Assembly: GCA_023390555.1 (NCBI GenBank)
Contig: JAEWCQ010000033.1
Location: 185,722-249,721 of the forward strand
DNA from: Bacillota bacterium
Lineage (GTDB): Bacteria; Bacillota; Clostridia; Lachnospirales; Lachnospiraceae
Direction: 5' to 3'
Length of the DNA: 64,000 bases
Shown: positions 26,747 to 36,095 of the stretch, piece by piece
How positions within the stretch are numbered: the first letter of the stretch is position 1
Layout of the letters: each line of letters starts with the position of its first letter
Notes under the pieces: generated by a model
The model's database searches: none
Told to the model about the DNA's origin: nothing
What the model saw: only the letters and a program-made list of their open reading frames with translations
Made by a program: the position numbers and the translations under genes

Positions 26747-27199
26747 ATGGTACATTTGGTATATTGTGATGATCGGGAAAAGGTCTTGGAAAAAATATTG
26801 AATGGTACGAAAACTATGGTCATACGGGCGGCAGCCGGCAGGAAAATTCCCCACAGCAGAGTATTCGCCGGTGAGAAGCTGTATTTCATGAAAAAAGGAA
26901 CGGCAAAAATAGCAGCTTCCGCGACAGTGAAATCTGTGCAGAACTTCGTAAAATTGTCGGAGAATGAGATAGTTAAGACATTGGCAGACAACCAGGATAA
27001 ATTGAACTTGTCAGAAAAACAACAGGAACGCTGGCATAAAAAATGTATGTGTCTGGTAGAATTCGAGAATATAAGCGAGATTCGGCCCCTTGACTTTGAT
27101 CATCAGGGGAATATGGACGATTGGCTTATTGTAGAAAAAATAGAAGATGTTGTTGTCGGTACAAGCATTCCATATAACTATGACAAATCCAGATTTTAA
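26747..27199 (+). CDS. ASCH-like domain protein
   Basis: The 150-residue protein begins right after the AraC stop, and so is probably translationally coupled. The segment LEKILNGTKTMVIRAAAGRKIP followed by VFAGEKLYFMKKGTAKIAASATV recalls ASCH/PUA-like RNA- or nucleotide-binding barrels. The match is by pattern only, so the function is open; it could be linked to the neighbouring drug-responsive regulator. Confidence 0.55.
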   Translation: MVHLVYCDDREKVLEKILNGTKTMVIRAAAGRKIPHSRVFAGEKLYFMKKGTAKIAASATVKSVQNFVKLSENEIVKTLADNQDKLNLSEKQQERWHKKCMCLVEFENISEIRPLDFDHQGNMDDWLIVEKIEDVVVGTSIPYNYDKSRF

Positions 27200-27310
27200 G
27201 CGGCATTTTTATGGCAGGGAACGAGGCCGCGAAGCTGAGTCCGAAAAGTGTAATATTTAGAAGCGGAATGCAATAAAAAATAATACGGTATAGATGCGGG
27301 AGGAATTCGT

Positions 27311-28024
27311 ATGTCGGAAGCACTGGGAGGATTGTTTGGCTGGCTTTTGGTTTTGGCATTTGCCGGTACGGTATTGAATTATTGTTTAAAGTTTGTGAAC
27401 AGGAGCCTTGGTAAGAAGATATCGGCTCATCCAGCCGGTAAGCAGGTCATGAAGGTGCTTATGACGATATTTGTGCGTAATCATAAATACTTTGGCTTTG
27501 CCACGGCTGCCTTTCTTCTGATTCATTTTATCGCTCAATTCTCCAGGTTTGGAATCAATGTAACGGGATGTATCGCAGCTGTCATTTTGATTGTTCAGGT
27601 TGGATTGGGAATCTATGCAACTGTGAAAAAGAAGCCGAGAAAAGGTGCATGGTACTGGGCGCATCGTATGATTGCGGTTTGCCTGATCCTGTTCATAGCA
27701 CTGCATCTTATGATTCCGAATGCACTGAATACGGCACTCGCCAGAGAAAGTACCTACAGTTCCTCTGATTCTGTAGATGAATCGGAATTGCCGACATTTA
27801 CGCTGGAGGAGTTGTCAAAATACAATGGGGAAAATGGAAATAAGGCTTATGTTGCTTACAAAGGACTGGTCTATGATGTTACGGATAGTCCGCAATGGAG
27901 CAATGGTAAGCATCAGGGGCATACGGCAGGAACCGATCTGACGAAGGAAATCAGCGGAGCGCCGCACGGAGATTCCGTTTTTAAGAATCTGAAAGTAGTC
28001 GGAAAACTCGAGAGCACGACGTAA
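27311..28024 (+). CDS. Membrane protein with C-terminal cytochrome b5-like heme-binding domain
   Basis: The 237-residue protein has four helices in its first about 145 residues with conserved His (NHKYFGFATAAFLLIHFIAQF; WAHRMIAVCLILFIALHLM), resembling a diheme b561-type membrane domain. Residues about 155-235 form a cytochrome b5-like domain (TFTLEELSKYNGENGNKAYV, then VYDVTDSPQW and HTAGTDLTKEISGAPHG with a heme His). The combination suggests transmembrane electron transfer. Ribosome site GGGAGG. It precedes the NiCo riboswitch but is not part of that transcript. Confidence 0.85.
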   Translation: MSEALGGLFGWLLVLAFAGTVLNYCLKFVNRSLGKKISAHPAGKQVMKVLMTIFVRNHKYFGFATAAFLLIHFIAQFSRFGINVTGCIAAVILIVQVGLGIYATVKKKPRKGAWYWAHRMIAVCLILFIALHLMIPNALNTALARESTYSSSDSVDESELPTFTLEELSKYNGENGNKAYVAYKGLVYDVTDSPQWSNGKHQGHTAGTDLTKEISGAPHGDSVFKNLKVVGKLESTT

Positions 28025-28146
28025 GATATTTTTCCTTCAGGAAGCCAACAATCGCACACTCTTTTGCAATATCGGCATATGATGGTATTGCAAAACAATC
28101 TCTTTGCACTGCATTACATTTCGATATTGAAATGCGCGATCAACAG

Positions 28147-28250
28147 TACAAACTGAGCAGGCGATGAACCCTGGTTAAAGTCAGGGTCATGGGGCCGGGC
28201 CACTGAGCATGGCAGCAGATTGTAATTACTTACACATCTGTGGGACAGTA
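28147..28250 (+). ncRNA. NiCo (czcD) riboswitch
   Basis: The aptamer has the class-defining pieces in order: ACTGAGCAGGC with ATGA (28152-28166), GGTCATGGGGCCGGGC, then a hairpin with GCAGCAGATT, TACACATCTGTGGGACAGT. These match the four-way junction of the cobalt/nickel-sensing riboswitch. Its 3' strand overlaps a terminator, consistent with ON control by Co2+ or Ni2+. It lies 110 bases before a P-type ATPase gene. Confidence 0.93.
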
Positions 28251-28275
28251 GTATGTTCCATAGGTGTGTTTTTTT
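28232..28275 (+). terminator. Regulated terminator of the NiCo riboswitch
   Basis: ACACATCTGTGGGA pairs with TTCCATAGGTGTGT and is followed by seven T. The 5' arm is shared with the aptamer, giving mutually exclusive folds. Confidence 0.88.
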
Positions 28276-28359
28276 ATACCCATAGGAACATAGAAAGTTG
28301 CGTGGAGTGCCATAGAGCTATCAGTCAATTGCCGGAGAAGCGAAATGGAGGTAACTTTT

Positions 28360-30897
28360 ATGACAGATTACAACATGGACCGGATGGGACTAAGTTCTGC
28401 CGAAGCAGAAGAACTGCAGAAGAGATATGGAAGAAACGAGTTGGTACGGCAAAAAAAGGAGAACCTTGCGAAAAAAGTGCTCCATATTATTGGGGAGCCC
28501 ATGTTCTTGCTGCTGCTTGCTGCCGCAGTAATCTATTTTCTGCTTGGAAAGCCGGGAGACGGTGCGGTAATGCTTATTTTTGTGATAGGTGTCATCAGCA
28601 TCGATGTCATTCAGGAGTGGAAGACAGATAAAACGTTACATGCATTAAAAGACCTCTCGGCTCCTCACATTACGGTGATTCGCGATGGGAAAGAGACGGT
28701 GATAGCCAGTATCGGCCTGGTGCCCGGTGACTTGATGCTGATCTATGAGGGCGTAAAGATCCCTGCCGATGGGTTGGTGGTGAAATGCAATAATCTTTGC
28801 ATTGACGAATCATCTTTGACCGGGGAGACCGGCGGGGTATGGAAATCAGCTGCGTGGAATGCGCAAAAGAAGGAAGAGATATGGAGAAAAGATTATTGTT
28901 ATGCCGGCACCATGGTGATGCAGGGAACAGCGGCTGTGCTGGTCGATAAAATTGGAGCGGATACTGAATACGGAAAAATAGCGTCCGGCATTGCGACAGC
29001 ACCGAATGAAGATACCCCGCTTCAAAAACAGACGGACAGTCTGGTAAAGGTGTGTGCGGGGGTGGCAGGCATATTGTGTGTGCTCGCGGGAGCGGTTACG
29101 TACTGCAATCTAGCGGATCATGCGTTCGTGCCGAGAATCATAGAGAGCATTTTATCCGGCATTACACTGACCATGGCAATGATACCGGAAGAATTTCCTG
29201 TTATTTTGACCGTGTTTCTTTCCATGGGGGCGTGGCGGCTTGCCAAGAAACACTCACTTGTCCGTAAGCTGCCGTCTGTGGAAACGTTGGGAGCAGTATC
29301 GGTTCTTTGCGTGGATAAGACCGGTACCGTCACAAGAAATCAGATGACAGTGCAGGAAGTCTGGGCATGGGGAGGAGACACAGATTCTCTGATCGAAACA
29401 ATGGGACTCGGGTGTGAACCGAATGCTTATGATCCTATGGAGCAGGCGATGCTAACCTGCTGTGCAGACTATGGATTCTCAAAGCAATCCTTATTCAGCG
29501 GTGAGCTGATTGCCGAATATGCTTTTACAAACGAGCAAAAAATGATGGGGCACGTCTGGCGCAGAAACGGTGAAATCCGAATTGCTGCCAAAGGATCTCC
29601 GGAACGGATTCTGACCATCTGCAAGAATGTGGATAGGGAGCGCGAACTTGTGGAAAATAAAATTGCTGAAATGTCGCGACAGGGGCTTCGTGTCATTGCG
29701 GCAGCGGTCGGCAAACCTGCGAGTGATGCTGATATTCCAAAAGAAATTACGGAATGCTCGCTCACGTTTCTCGGACTGATCGGTCTTTCGGACCCACCGA
29801 GGGAAAACGTGAAAAATGATATCGCCATGTGCAGCAGGGCGGGTATTCGCGTTGCCATGATCACGGGCGATCACGGGATGACTGCAGCTTCCATAGCCGG
29901 AAAAATCGAAATGCCGCATTGTGAAGAAGTCATTACCGGGGATATGTTAAATGCGATGAGTGACACAGAGCTGCGCGAAAAGGTATGGAATGTGAATATT
30001 TTTTCCCGGGTAGTTCCGGAGCATAAGATGCGTATCGTAAAAGCGTTGAAAGAAAACGGAGAAATTGTAGCGATGACCGGTGACGGCGTAAATGATGCAC
30101 CGGCGTTGAAATATGCGGATATCGGGATTGCTATGGGAAAACGCGGTTGCGAGACGGCAAGGGAAGCTGCTGATTTTATTCTGCTGGATGACAACTTTAC
30201 GACCATTGTTGAGACAGTAAAAGACGGAAGAAGAATTTATGATAATATACGGAAAGCAGTGGGGTATGTTTTCACGATTCATATCCCGATTGCTTTTGCA
30301 TCCATCCTGGCTCCGTTGCTTGGAATAACACCGGAGGCGATATTCCTGCTTCCGATTCATATCGTATTACTGGAACTGATGATAGATCCGACCTGTTCGA
30401 TTGTTTTAGAACGTCAGCCGGCAGAGGCGGATATCATGGAAAGGAAGCCAAGAGATGCGAAGGAAAATCTGCTGGATGTGCACCTTTTTCTGAAAAGCAT
30501 GATACAGGGGCTTGTGATTTTTGCGGCATCTTTTTGCACTTATTTCAGTATGCTGGACGGCAAGGCTGAGAATGCACCGGCGGCGAGGGCAATGGGGCTT
30601 GTTATTCTTATGCTGTCAAACCTGTTATTGGTACAGGTAAATAGTTCTTCCTATGATTTTGCTTTCCGGTCGGTACGGAGACTGATCAAAGACAAAGTGA
30701 TGTGGGCAGTTAATATTTTTACGTTACTGGGTATATTTATTGTATTATATACCCCTGTAAATCACTTGCTGAAATTTGAACCGCTGACATGCACGCAGCT
30801 TCTGCTGTCTGCAGGCATTGCAGGTGCTGCCGTTTTGTGGTACGAATTTGTCAAATTAATCAGACTCGCCAGAAAAAGCATTCGGCGAAAATTGTAA
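28360..30897 (+). CDS. P-type cation ATPase, probable cobalt/nickel exporter
   Basis: The 845-residue protein has the phosphorylation site DKTGT with Asp319, the TGE actuator loop (SSLTGETGGV), TGDGVNDAPAL hinge and about eight to ten membrane helices, with MIPEEFPVIL in helix 4. It lacks N-terminal CxxC or His-rich metal domains and looks like the P2 (Ca-type) branch rather than P1B. The NiCo riboswitch in its leader points to Co2+/Ni2+ export; sequence alone would suggest Ca2+ or Mn2+. The ATG at 28360 has a GGAGGTAA site. Confidence 0.9.
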   Translation: MTDYNMDRMGLSSAEAEELQKRYGRNELVRQKKENLAKKVLHIIGEPMFLLLLAAAVIYFLLGKPGDGAVMLIFVIGVISIDVIQEWKTDKTLHALKDLSAPHITVIRDGKETVIASIGLVPGDLMLIYEGVKIPADGLVVKCNNLCIDESSLTGETGGVWKSAAWNAQKKEEIWRKDYCYAGTMVMQGTAAVLVDKIGADTEYGKIASGIATAPNEDTPLQKQTDSLVKVCAGVAGILCVLAGAVTYCNLADHAFVPRIIESILSGITLTMAMIPEEFPVILTVFLSMGAWRLAKKHSLVRKLPSVETLGAVSVLCVDKTGTVTRNQMTVQEVWAWGGDTDSLIETMGLGCEPNAYDPMEQAMLTCCADYGFSKQSLFSGELIAEYAFTNEQKMMGHVWRRNGEIRIAAKGSPERILTICKNVDRERELVENKIAEMSRQGLRVIAAAVGKPASDADIPKEITECSLTFLGLIGLSDPPRENVKNDIAMCSRAGIRVAMITGDHGMTAASIAGKIEMPHCEEVITGDMLNAMSDTELREKVWNVNIFSRVVPEHKMRIVKALKENGEIVAMTGDGVNDAPALKYADIGIAMGKRGCETAREAADFILLDDNFTTIVETVKDGRRIYDNIRKAVGYVFTIHIPIAFASILAPLLGITPEAIFLLPIHIVLLELMIDPTCSIVLERQPAEADIMERKPRDAKENLLDVHLFLKSMIQGLVIFAASFCTYFSMLDGKAENAPAARAMGLVILMLSNLLLVQVNSSSYDFAFRSVRRLIKDKVMWAVNIFTLLGIFIVLYTPVNHLLKFEPLTCTQLLLSAGIAGAAVLWYEFVKLIRLARKSIRRKL

Positions 30898-30914
30898 AAC
30901 AATAAAAGACTTTC

Positions 30915-30967
30915 TTGAAAAACGGGCAATTGCCGGCATATAATAGAGCTAGCAATTGTTCGTTTTT
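30915..30967 (+). promoter_or_regulatory. EFR1-gene promoter overlapping a hairpin
   Basis: TTGAAA (30915-30920) and TATAAT (30939-30944) are 18 bases apart. A dyad with GU pairs, CGGGCAATTGC (30923-30933) with GCAATTGTTCG (30952-30962) plus T5, brackets the -10 box and may also terminate the ATPase transcript. Confidence 0.5.
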
Positions 30968-31028
30968 ACAGGTGGTACGATGAGAAGGAATTAACCGGCA
31001 TTTTGAAAAATCAGGAGGACTGCGGACA

Positions 31029-31913
31029 ATGGACCTTGGAAAAAAATCAAAGAAATTCGTTCTGGCTTATTTTTCCGGAACGGGCTGCACAAAAGCGGTT
31101 TGTGACTGCTTTGAACAACAGCTGCGGAAAGAAGAAATCGATTGTATCAAAGTAAATGTGGCGGACCAGGAACAATTGGATCTGGGAGACGCGGATACCC
31201 TCGTCATTTTTTCGCCGGTATATGCGTTCCGCTTGGCATCCATTATGGAGAAGTGGATCAAAAGCCTGCCAAAAGTCAGGAACAGATCTGCAGTCATTAT
31301 CTCTGTCTCTGGCGGAGGTGAAATCTCGCCAAATACGGCATGCCGAATTCCGTGCAGACGCCTGCTGGAGAAAAAAGGATATGAACTGCAATATGAAAAA
31401 ATGATTATCATGCCGTCCAATTTTGCCGTGCAGGCAGAGGAAAAACTGAATCTGGAGCTGCTGACCGTTTTGCCGGATAAGATAAACAGAACCGTTCTGG
31501 ATATCCTGGACGAAAAGAAATGCGTATCGGTTCCAAAATTACAGGACAGGGTGTTTGCTGTGGGTGGAAAAGCAGAACATTTCGGAGCGGGAATTTTTGG
31601 TGCATGTATCCGGACAACAAAGGATTGCAGCAAGTGCGGTTTCTGTGTCCGCAACTGTCCGCAGAAAAATATCAGGATGGTAAAAGGACGACCCAAATTT
31701 GGATTTCATTGCATGTGGTGCCTGAAATGTATTTATCAGTGTCCCTGCAAGGCACTCACTCCGGGGATTCTGAAGTTCTCCGTGTTAAAAGAAGGATTTG
31801 ATCTGAGGGAAATGAACCGGAAGGCAGAAGAAGCGTCTGTCAGAAGTGACCATAGACAGGAAAAGAATCTTCTCTGGCAGGGTGTCATTGACTATCTGTC
31901 TTCCGATGATTGA
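31029..31913 (+). CDS. EFR1 family flavodoxin-ferredoxin fusion protein
   Basis: The 294-residue protein has an N-terminal flavodoxin-like domain (VLAYFSGTGCTKAVCDCF; LVIFSPVYAFRLASIMEKW; ISVSGGGEISPN) and a C-terminal pair of 4Fe-4S motifs (CSKCGFCVRNCPQKNI and CMWCLKCIYQCPCKAL, about residues 200-245). EFR1 proteins are typical of clostridia and serve as redox partners. Ribosome site CAGGAGGA. Confidence 0.92.
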   Translation: MDLGKKSKKFVLAYFSGTGCTKAVCDCFEQQLRKEEIDCIKVNVADQEQLDLGDADTLVIFSPVYAFRLASIMEKWIKSLPKVRNRSAVIISVSGGGEISPNTACRIPCRRLLEKKGYELQYEKMIIMPSNFAVQAEEKLNLELLTVLPDKINRTVLDILDEKKCVSVPKLQDRVFAVGGKAEHFGAGIFGACIRTTKDCSKCGFCVRNCPQKNIRMVKGRPKFGFHCMWCLKCIYQCPCKALTPGILKFSVLKEGFDLREMNRKAEEASVRSDHRQEKNLLWQGVIDYLSSDD

Positions 31914-32111
31914 TAAAAGACTTCTTCCTATTATTGACATCTTCCGATTCTGAGGATACATGATCCTATAAATGGCAGATGTCTAAAGGCCGCTGTGTTC
32001 GTATATCACGGAAACGCAGCCAGGAGAGCTGTGCGCAGGAATGAATGAGCCGAATCAGATCGTGGTAAACTGAAAGAAGAGATAGAATAGGATGTAGGGC
32101 AGGAGAGAGGT

Positions 32112-32729
32112 ATGGCTGGAATAGAGCAGAACCGTGACCGCGAAAAACTTGTACATTTGCAGAATGAGATTGCACAGTGCCGGATGTGCCGGGATCTATT
32201 TGGATTTGAGCCCCATCCGGTGATACAGGGAAATCAGGATGCTAAAATCATGCAGATCAGCCAGGCACCGTCGAAACGGGTGCACGAGACAGGGAAACCG
32301 TTTCACGATGCCAGCGGAAGAACGCTCCGCGGGGAATGGTATCACATAGCAGATACGGATTTTTACAATCCGGCAAATTTTTATATTGTGTCGATGGCAC
32401 ATTGCTACCCGGGCAAGGCACCCGGCGGGGGAGACCGCCGTCCGCCCGGAATTTGTTCCAGGCAGTGGCTTGTGAAAGAACTGGAGCTTGTCAATAATGA
32501 AATCTATCTGATCATCGGCAGAGTTGCGGCAGAATTCTTCTTCCCGGGGGAGACCATCACCACATTGGCCTTTGAAAACAGGCAGATCAATGGAAAACCC
32601 GCCTATATCCTGCCACATCCGTCACCGTTAAATCGAAAGTGGCTGAAAGACTATCCGGAGTTTCTGGAGAAGCGGATTCCGGAGATACAAAAAGAAGTTC
32701 ATAAAGTATTGGGCATTTTAGAAGAATAA
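32112..32729 (+). CDS. Uracil-DNA glycosylase family protein (type 4/5-like)
   Basis: The 205-residue protein has CRMCRDLF near the N-terminus, the uracil-pocket motif IMQISQAPSKRVHETGKPFHDASG (about residues 52-75) and PHPSPLNRKW near the end, with other Cys at HCYPG and ICSR that could complete a 4Fe-4S site. This fits family 4/5 enzymes and their relatives. Usual GEAPG is SQAPS here, so activity on uracil is likely but not certain. Confidence 0.8.
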   Translation: MAGIEQNRDREKLVHLQNEIAQCRMCRDLFGFEPHPVIQGNQDAKIMQISQAPSKRVHETGKPFHDASGRTLRGEWYHIADTDFYNPANFYIVSMAHCYPGKAPGGGDRRPPGICSRQWLVKELELVNNEIYLIIGRVAAEFFFPGETITTLAFENRQINGKPAYILPHPSPLNRKWLKDYPEFLEKRIPEIQKEVHKVLGILEE

Positions 32730-32745
32730 ATACAGGAGGGATCTT

Positions 32746-33657
32746 ATGACGCTTCAACAATTGCGGTATGCGGTCTGCATTGCCAATCAAAAATCCATGA
32801 ATAAAGCGGCAGCAGAGCTGTTTATCACGCAGCCGAGTCTGTCGAGTACCATCCGGGATCTGGAGCATGAAATCGGAATTGTACTTTTTTCCAGATCGAA
32901 CCGGGGAATTGCCATTACGCCGGAGGGAGAAGAGTTTCTCGGCTACGCAAGGCAGATGGTGGAACATTACCAGTTAATCGAAGAGCGTTATATTGAAAAT
33001 AAAAACCCGCGAAAAAAATTCAGTGTATCCATGCAGCATTACACGTTTGCAGTGCAGGCCTTTATCGAAATGGCAAAGGAGTTCGGGATGGATAAATATG
33101 AATTTGCGGTTCATGAGACGAAGACCTTTGAAGTGATTGAAAATGTGCGCAATCAAAAGAGTGAAGTTGGAATCCTTTACCTGAATGATTTTAACCAGAA
33201 GGTACTGACCAAAATTTTTCTGGACAATGAACTGGAGTTTGTTGCGCTTTTTCATTGTAATATCTATGTATATCTCTGGAAACATCATCCGCTTGCAGAA
33301 AAGAGCAGAATCGCGTTTGAAGAGCTGAAAAATTATCCCTGCCTTTCTTTCGAACAGGGCGATAACAATTCCTTTTATTTCGCAGAGGAAGTATTCAGCA
33401 CCGGGGAATATTCCAAGATGATTAAAGCCGATGACAGAGCCACGTTTCTGAATCTGATGGTGGGGCTTAACGCTTTTACGCTCTGCTCCGGTATCATATG
33501 TGAAGATCTCAACGGAGATGAATACAGGGCGATTCCGCTGGATTCAGAGGATCAGATGATTATCGGATATATCAAAAAGAAAAAAATGCCGCTGAGCCGA
33601 CTTGGGGAGCGGTATATCGAGGAGCTAAAAAAATACGAAAAGCTGGTAATGAAATAA
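32746..33657 (+). CDS. LysR family transcriptional regulator
   Basis: The 303-residue protein starts with the LysR helix-turn-helix (LQQLRYAVCIANQKSMNKAA, FITQPSLSSTIRDLEHEIG) and has a substrate-binding domain from about residue 90. GGAGGG ribosome site. It lies upstream of the MalY-type gene, whose promoter holds a perfect T-N11-A-type LysR box, so it probably regulates that C-S lyase in response to a sulfur metabolite. Confidence 0.92.
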   Translation: MTLQQLRYAVCIANQKSMNKAAAELFITQPSLSSTIRDLEHEIGIVLFSRSNRGIAITPEGEEFLGYARQMVEHYQLIEERYIENKNPRKKFSVSMQHYTFAVQAFIEMAKEFGMDKYEFAVHETKTFEVIENVRNQKSEVGILYLNDFNQKVLTKIFLDNELEFVALFHCNIYVYLWKHHPLAEKSRIAFEELKNYPCLSFEQGDNNSFYFAEEVFSTGEYSKMIKADDRATFLNLMVGLNAFTLCSGIICEDLNGDEYRAIPLDSEDQMIIGYIKKKKMPLSRLGERYIEELKKYEKLVMK

Positions 33658-33671
33658 AGCGGAAGAATGGA

Positions 33672-33712
33672 AACATGCAGCGGGCAAACAAGAGGTCTGT
33701 TGTATGTTTTTT
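33672..33712 (+). terminator. Terminator after the LysR gene
   Basis: AACATGCAGC pairs with GTTGTATGTT (two GU pairs), followed by six T. Confidence 0.65.
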
Positions 33713-33723
33713 CTATAACCGGC

Positions 33724-33768
33724 TATTGATTTAAAGTAATTATCAATAACCACACAACCGATTATAAT
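33724..33768 (+). promoter_or_regulatory. MalY-type gene promoter with LysR box
   Basis: A perfect inverted repeat TATTGAT-11 nt-ATCAATA (33724-33748) has the canonical LysR T-N11-A form and overlaps the -35 element TTATCA (33740-33745), which is 17 bases from TATAAT (33763-33768). This fits control by the LysR gene just upstream. Confidence 0.8.
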
Positions 33769-33867
33769 AAATATAGAAGAAAAATGATAAAACGCGATCC
33801 GAAACCGGGCAGAGGAAACGGGAAGATGAGGGAGCGCGGCGTATTTCAATAGTAACAGGAGGACCTT

Positions 33868-35067
33868 ATGTGTGGGCAGCAATACGATTTTGATGAAAAA
33901 ATTGACCGGAAAAATACGGACAGTCTGAAATATGACTTTGCGGAAAGAAAGGGTATGCCATCCGATATCCTGCCGCTTTGGGTGGCAGATATGGATTTTC
34001 GAACATCGAATCTTGTTCTGGAAGAGCTTCATAACCGAGTAGAACATGGAATATTTGGATATACAGAGTCCGGAGACGAATACTTTCAGGCAGTGCGTTC
34101 CTGGATGAATCGAAGGCATGGATGGGATGTGGAGCGCAGATGGCTTGTTAAAACGCCTGGAATTGTCTATGCGCTCGCGATGGCGGTACAGGCTTATACG
34201 GAACCCGGAGATGCTGTTTTAATTCAGCAGCCGGTCTACTATCCTTTTTTGGAGGTTATTACAAACAATGACCGCGAGCCGGTCAATAATTCGCTTGTTC
34301 TGGGTGATGATGGTATTTATCACATGGATCTGGCGGATTTTGAGCGGAAAGTCGTGGAAAATAAAGTGAAACTGTTTCTGCTCTGCAGTCCGCATAACCC
34401 GGTAAGCCGCGTATGGACAGTGGAAGAGCTCGCTGCACTGGCTGAAATCTGTATCCGGCACGATGTGATCGTGGTAAGTGATGAAATACATCAGGATTTT
34501 GTTTTTGACGGGCATCGGCATCATGTGTTTGCCACGGTGTCAGAAGAATTAAAACAGAGAGTTGTAATCTGCACTTCTCCAAGTAAGACCTTCAATCTTG
34601 CAGGTTTGCAGGTATCGAATATTTTTATTCCGGACAGTCATCTGCGTCATAAATTCAAAAAGAGGGTGGCGGCATCCGGTTATAGTCAGCTGAATACACT
34701 TGGTCTGACAGCATGTCAGGCTGCTTATCAGTATGGTGAGGAGTGGCTGGAAAAGCTGAAAGTATATCTGAAAGGCAATCTTGATTATCTGCGGGAATTT
34801 ATTCAGACGAGACTTCCGGGAGTCCGGATGATTGAACCGGAGGGCACGTATCTGATCTGGGTGGATTTCCGGGGAACCGGAAAGAGTGTGGATGAAATAA
34901 ATCGTATTATTGTCAATGAGGCAAAGTTGTGGCTGGACAGCGGAGAATTGTTCGGAGCATCGGGGGAGGGATTTCAAAGAATCAACATTGCGTGTCTGCG
35001 GAGCGTATTGGAAGAGGCACTTGAGAGTCTGGCACAGGCATTTTGTAGCCTGGAATCTCCTGCCTGA
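33868..35067 (+). CDS. patB: MalY/PatB-type PLP-dependent C-S beta-lyase
   Basis: The 399-residue protein is a fold-type I aminotransferase of the MalY/PatB subgroup: LPLWVADMDF (about residue 35-44), FGYTESGDEYFQAV, SPHNPVSRVWT, VVSDEIHQDF and the PLP lysine Lys240 in TSPSKTFNLAG. The subgroup cleaves cystathionine, cystine or cysteine S-conjugates. It is preceded by a LysR box. The position upstream of a nitrogenase-like and amino-acid-transport locus suggests sulfur compound metabolism in this region. Confidence 0.9.
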   Translation: MCGQQYDFDEKIDRKNTDSLKYDFAERKGMPSDILPLWVADMDFRTSNLVLEELHNRVEHGIFGYTESGDEYFQAVRSWMNRRHGWDVERRWLVKTPGIVYALAMAVQAYTEPGDAVLIQQPVYYPFLEVITNNDREPVNNSLVLGDDGIYHMDLADFERKVVENKVKLFLLCSPHNPVSRVWTVEELAALAEICIRHDVIVVSDEIHQDFVFDGHRHHVFATVSEELKQRVVICTSPSKTFNLAGLQVSNIFIPDSHLRHKFKKRVAASGYSQLNTLGLTACQAAYQYGEEWLEKLKVYLKGNLDYLREFIQTRLPGVRMIEPEGTYLIWVDFRGTGKSVDEINRIIVNEAKLWLDSGELFGASGEGFQRINIACLRSVLEEALESLAQAFCSLESPA

Positions 35068-35216
35068 AGAAATAACCTGTTTTAAGGATTGGCTGTTAGT
35101 TTAGAAAGAATTTTCATGACTCTGCCGACATCTGATTGTAATATCCTGATTGGCAGAGTAAAATGTGTTTAGGAAGTCTGGGAATCGGAAAAGAGACGGA
35201 AAGAGGGAGAAGCACA

Positions 35217-36068
35217 ATGGAACATCAACAGACAGTTCTTGATAGAATATGCGTGATGTATGATTCTTTCTTTGAACAGGAGAAAAAAATTGCATCGTAC
35301 ATTCTGCAAAATCACGCCGATGTAATCAATATGACAATTGGTGAATTAGCAAAAGCCAGCGGAACGAGTGTGGCAACAATTTCCAGATTCTGCCGAAAAT
35401 GCAACGTAGACGGCTTTCATCATCTGAAAATCAGTCTGGCAAGAGAGATTGTGGAATCAGAGGGAGGCGCAGCAGTTTCAAACGATATTTCCAGAAGTGA
35501 TCTTGCGCAATCGCTCCAGAATATTCTGGCCAATAAGACGGAGGAACTGCGGCAGACCGTATCGATGATACAGCCCGGGACGCTGGATAAAATATTGAAC
35601 TGTATTCAGCAGGCCAATCTGGTGCAACTGGTGGCGGTAGGGAATACGATACCGGTTGCGATTGATGGCGCATACCGATTCAGCGAGATTGGGATTAAAG
35701 CAGTATCCGGAACGATTTGGGAAACCCAGCTTGCATTTTCCATGTTGTTGGAAAAAGGTGATGTGATGATAGCCATATCCAATTCGGGGGAATCCAGGCA
35801 GGTCTATAAAATGGTATCAGAGGCCAAAAAGAACGGGATTACAACGATTGGAATTACAAACAATCCGGAATCAAGCATAGGCAGTATTGCAGACTATCAC
35901 ATTCAGACAGTGACAAGGGAAAAATTATTTTTGAATGAGTTTTGTTTTTCGAGAGTATCCGCAATGACTGTAATTGAGATACTGTATTTGTTTTTGACAG
36001 CAGGGCAAAAAGAAAGCTATGAAAAATTAAGCAGATGTGAGAACCTGATCGCAGATGAGAAAATGTAA
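35217..36068 (+). CDS. RpiR family transcriptional regulator
   Basis: The 283-residue protein has the RpiR helix-turn-helix (LAKASGTSVATISRFCRKCNVDGFHHLK, about residues 44-72) and a SIS sugar-isomerase domain (VQLVAVGNTIPVAIDGAYRF; GDVMIAISNSGESRQV). Such proteins respond to sugar phosphates. The ATG at 35217 has GAGGGAG upstream. It likely controls the following Gfo/Idh oxidoreductase, whose promoter holds a TTTCAT/ATGAAA dyad. Confidence 0.92.
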   Translation: MEHQQTVLDRICVMYDSFFEQEKKIASYILQNHADVINMTIGELAKASGTSVATISRFCRKCNVDGFHHLKISLAREIVESEGGAAVSNDISRSDLAQSLQNILANKTEELRQTVSMIQPGTLDKILNCIQQANLVQLVAVGNTIPVAIDGAYRFSEIGIKAVSGTIWETQLAFSMLLEKGDVMIAISNSGESRQVYKMVSEAKKNGITTIGITNNPESSIGSIADYHIQTVTREKLFLNEFCFSRVSAMTVIEILYLFLTAGQKESYEKLSRCENLIADEKM

Positions 36069-36095
36069 ACCGTGTTCAAGAAAGCGAAGCTATTA

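Noticed and set aside
28209..28631. Plus-strand open frame overlapping the NiCo riboswitch and ATPase start
   Set aside because: It is out of frame with the ATPase, begins inside the aptamer and has no protein-like pattern.
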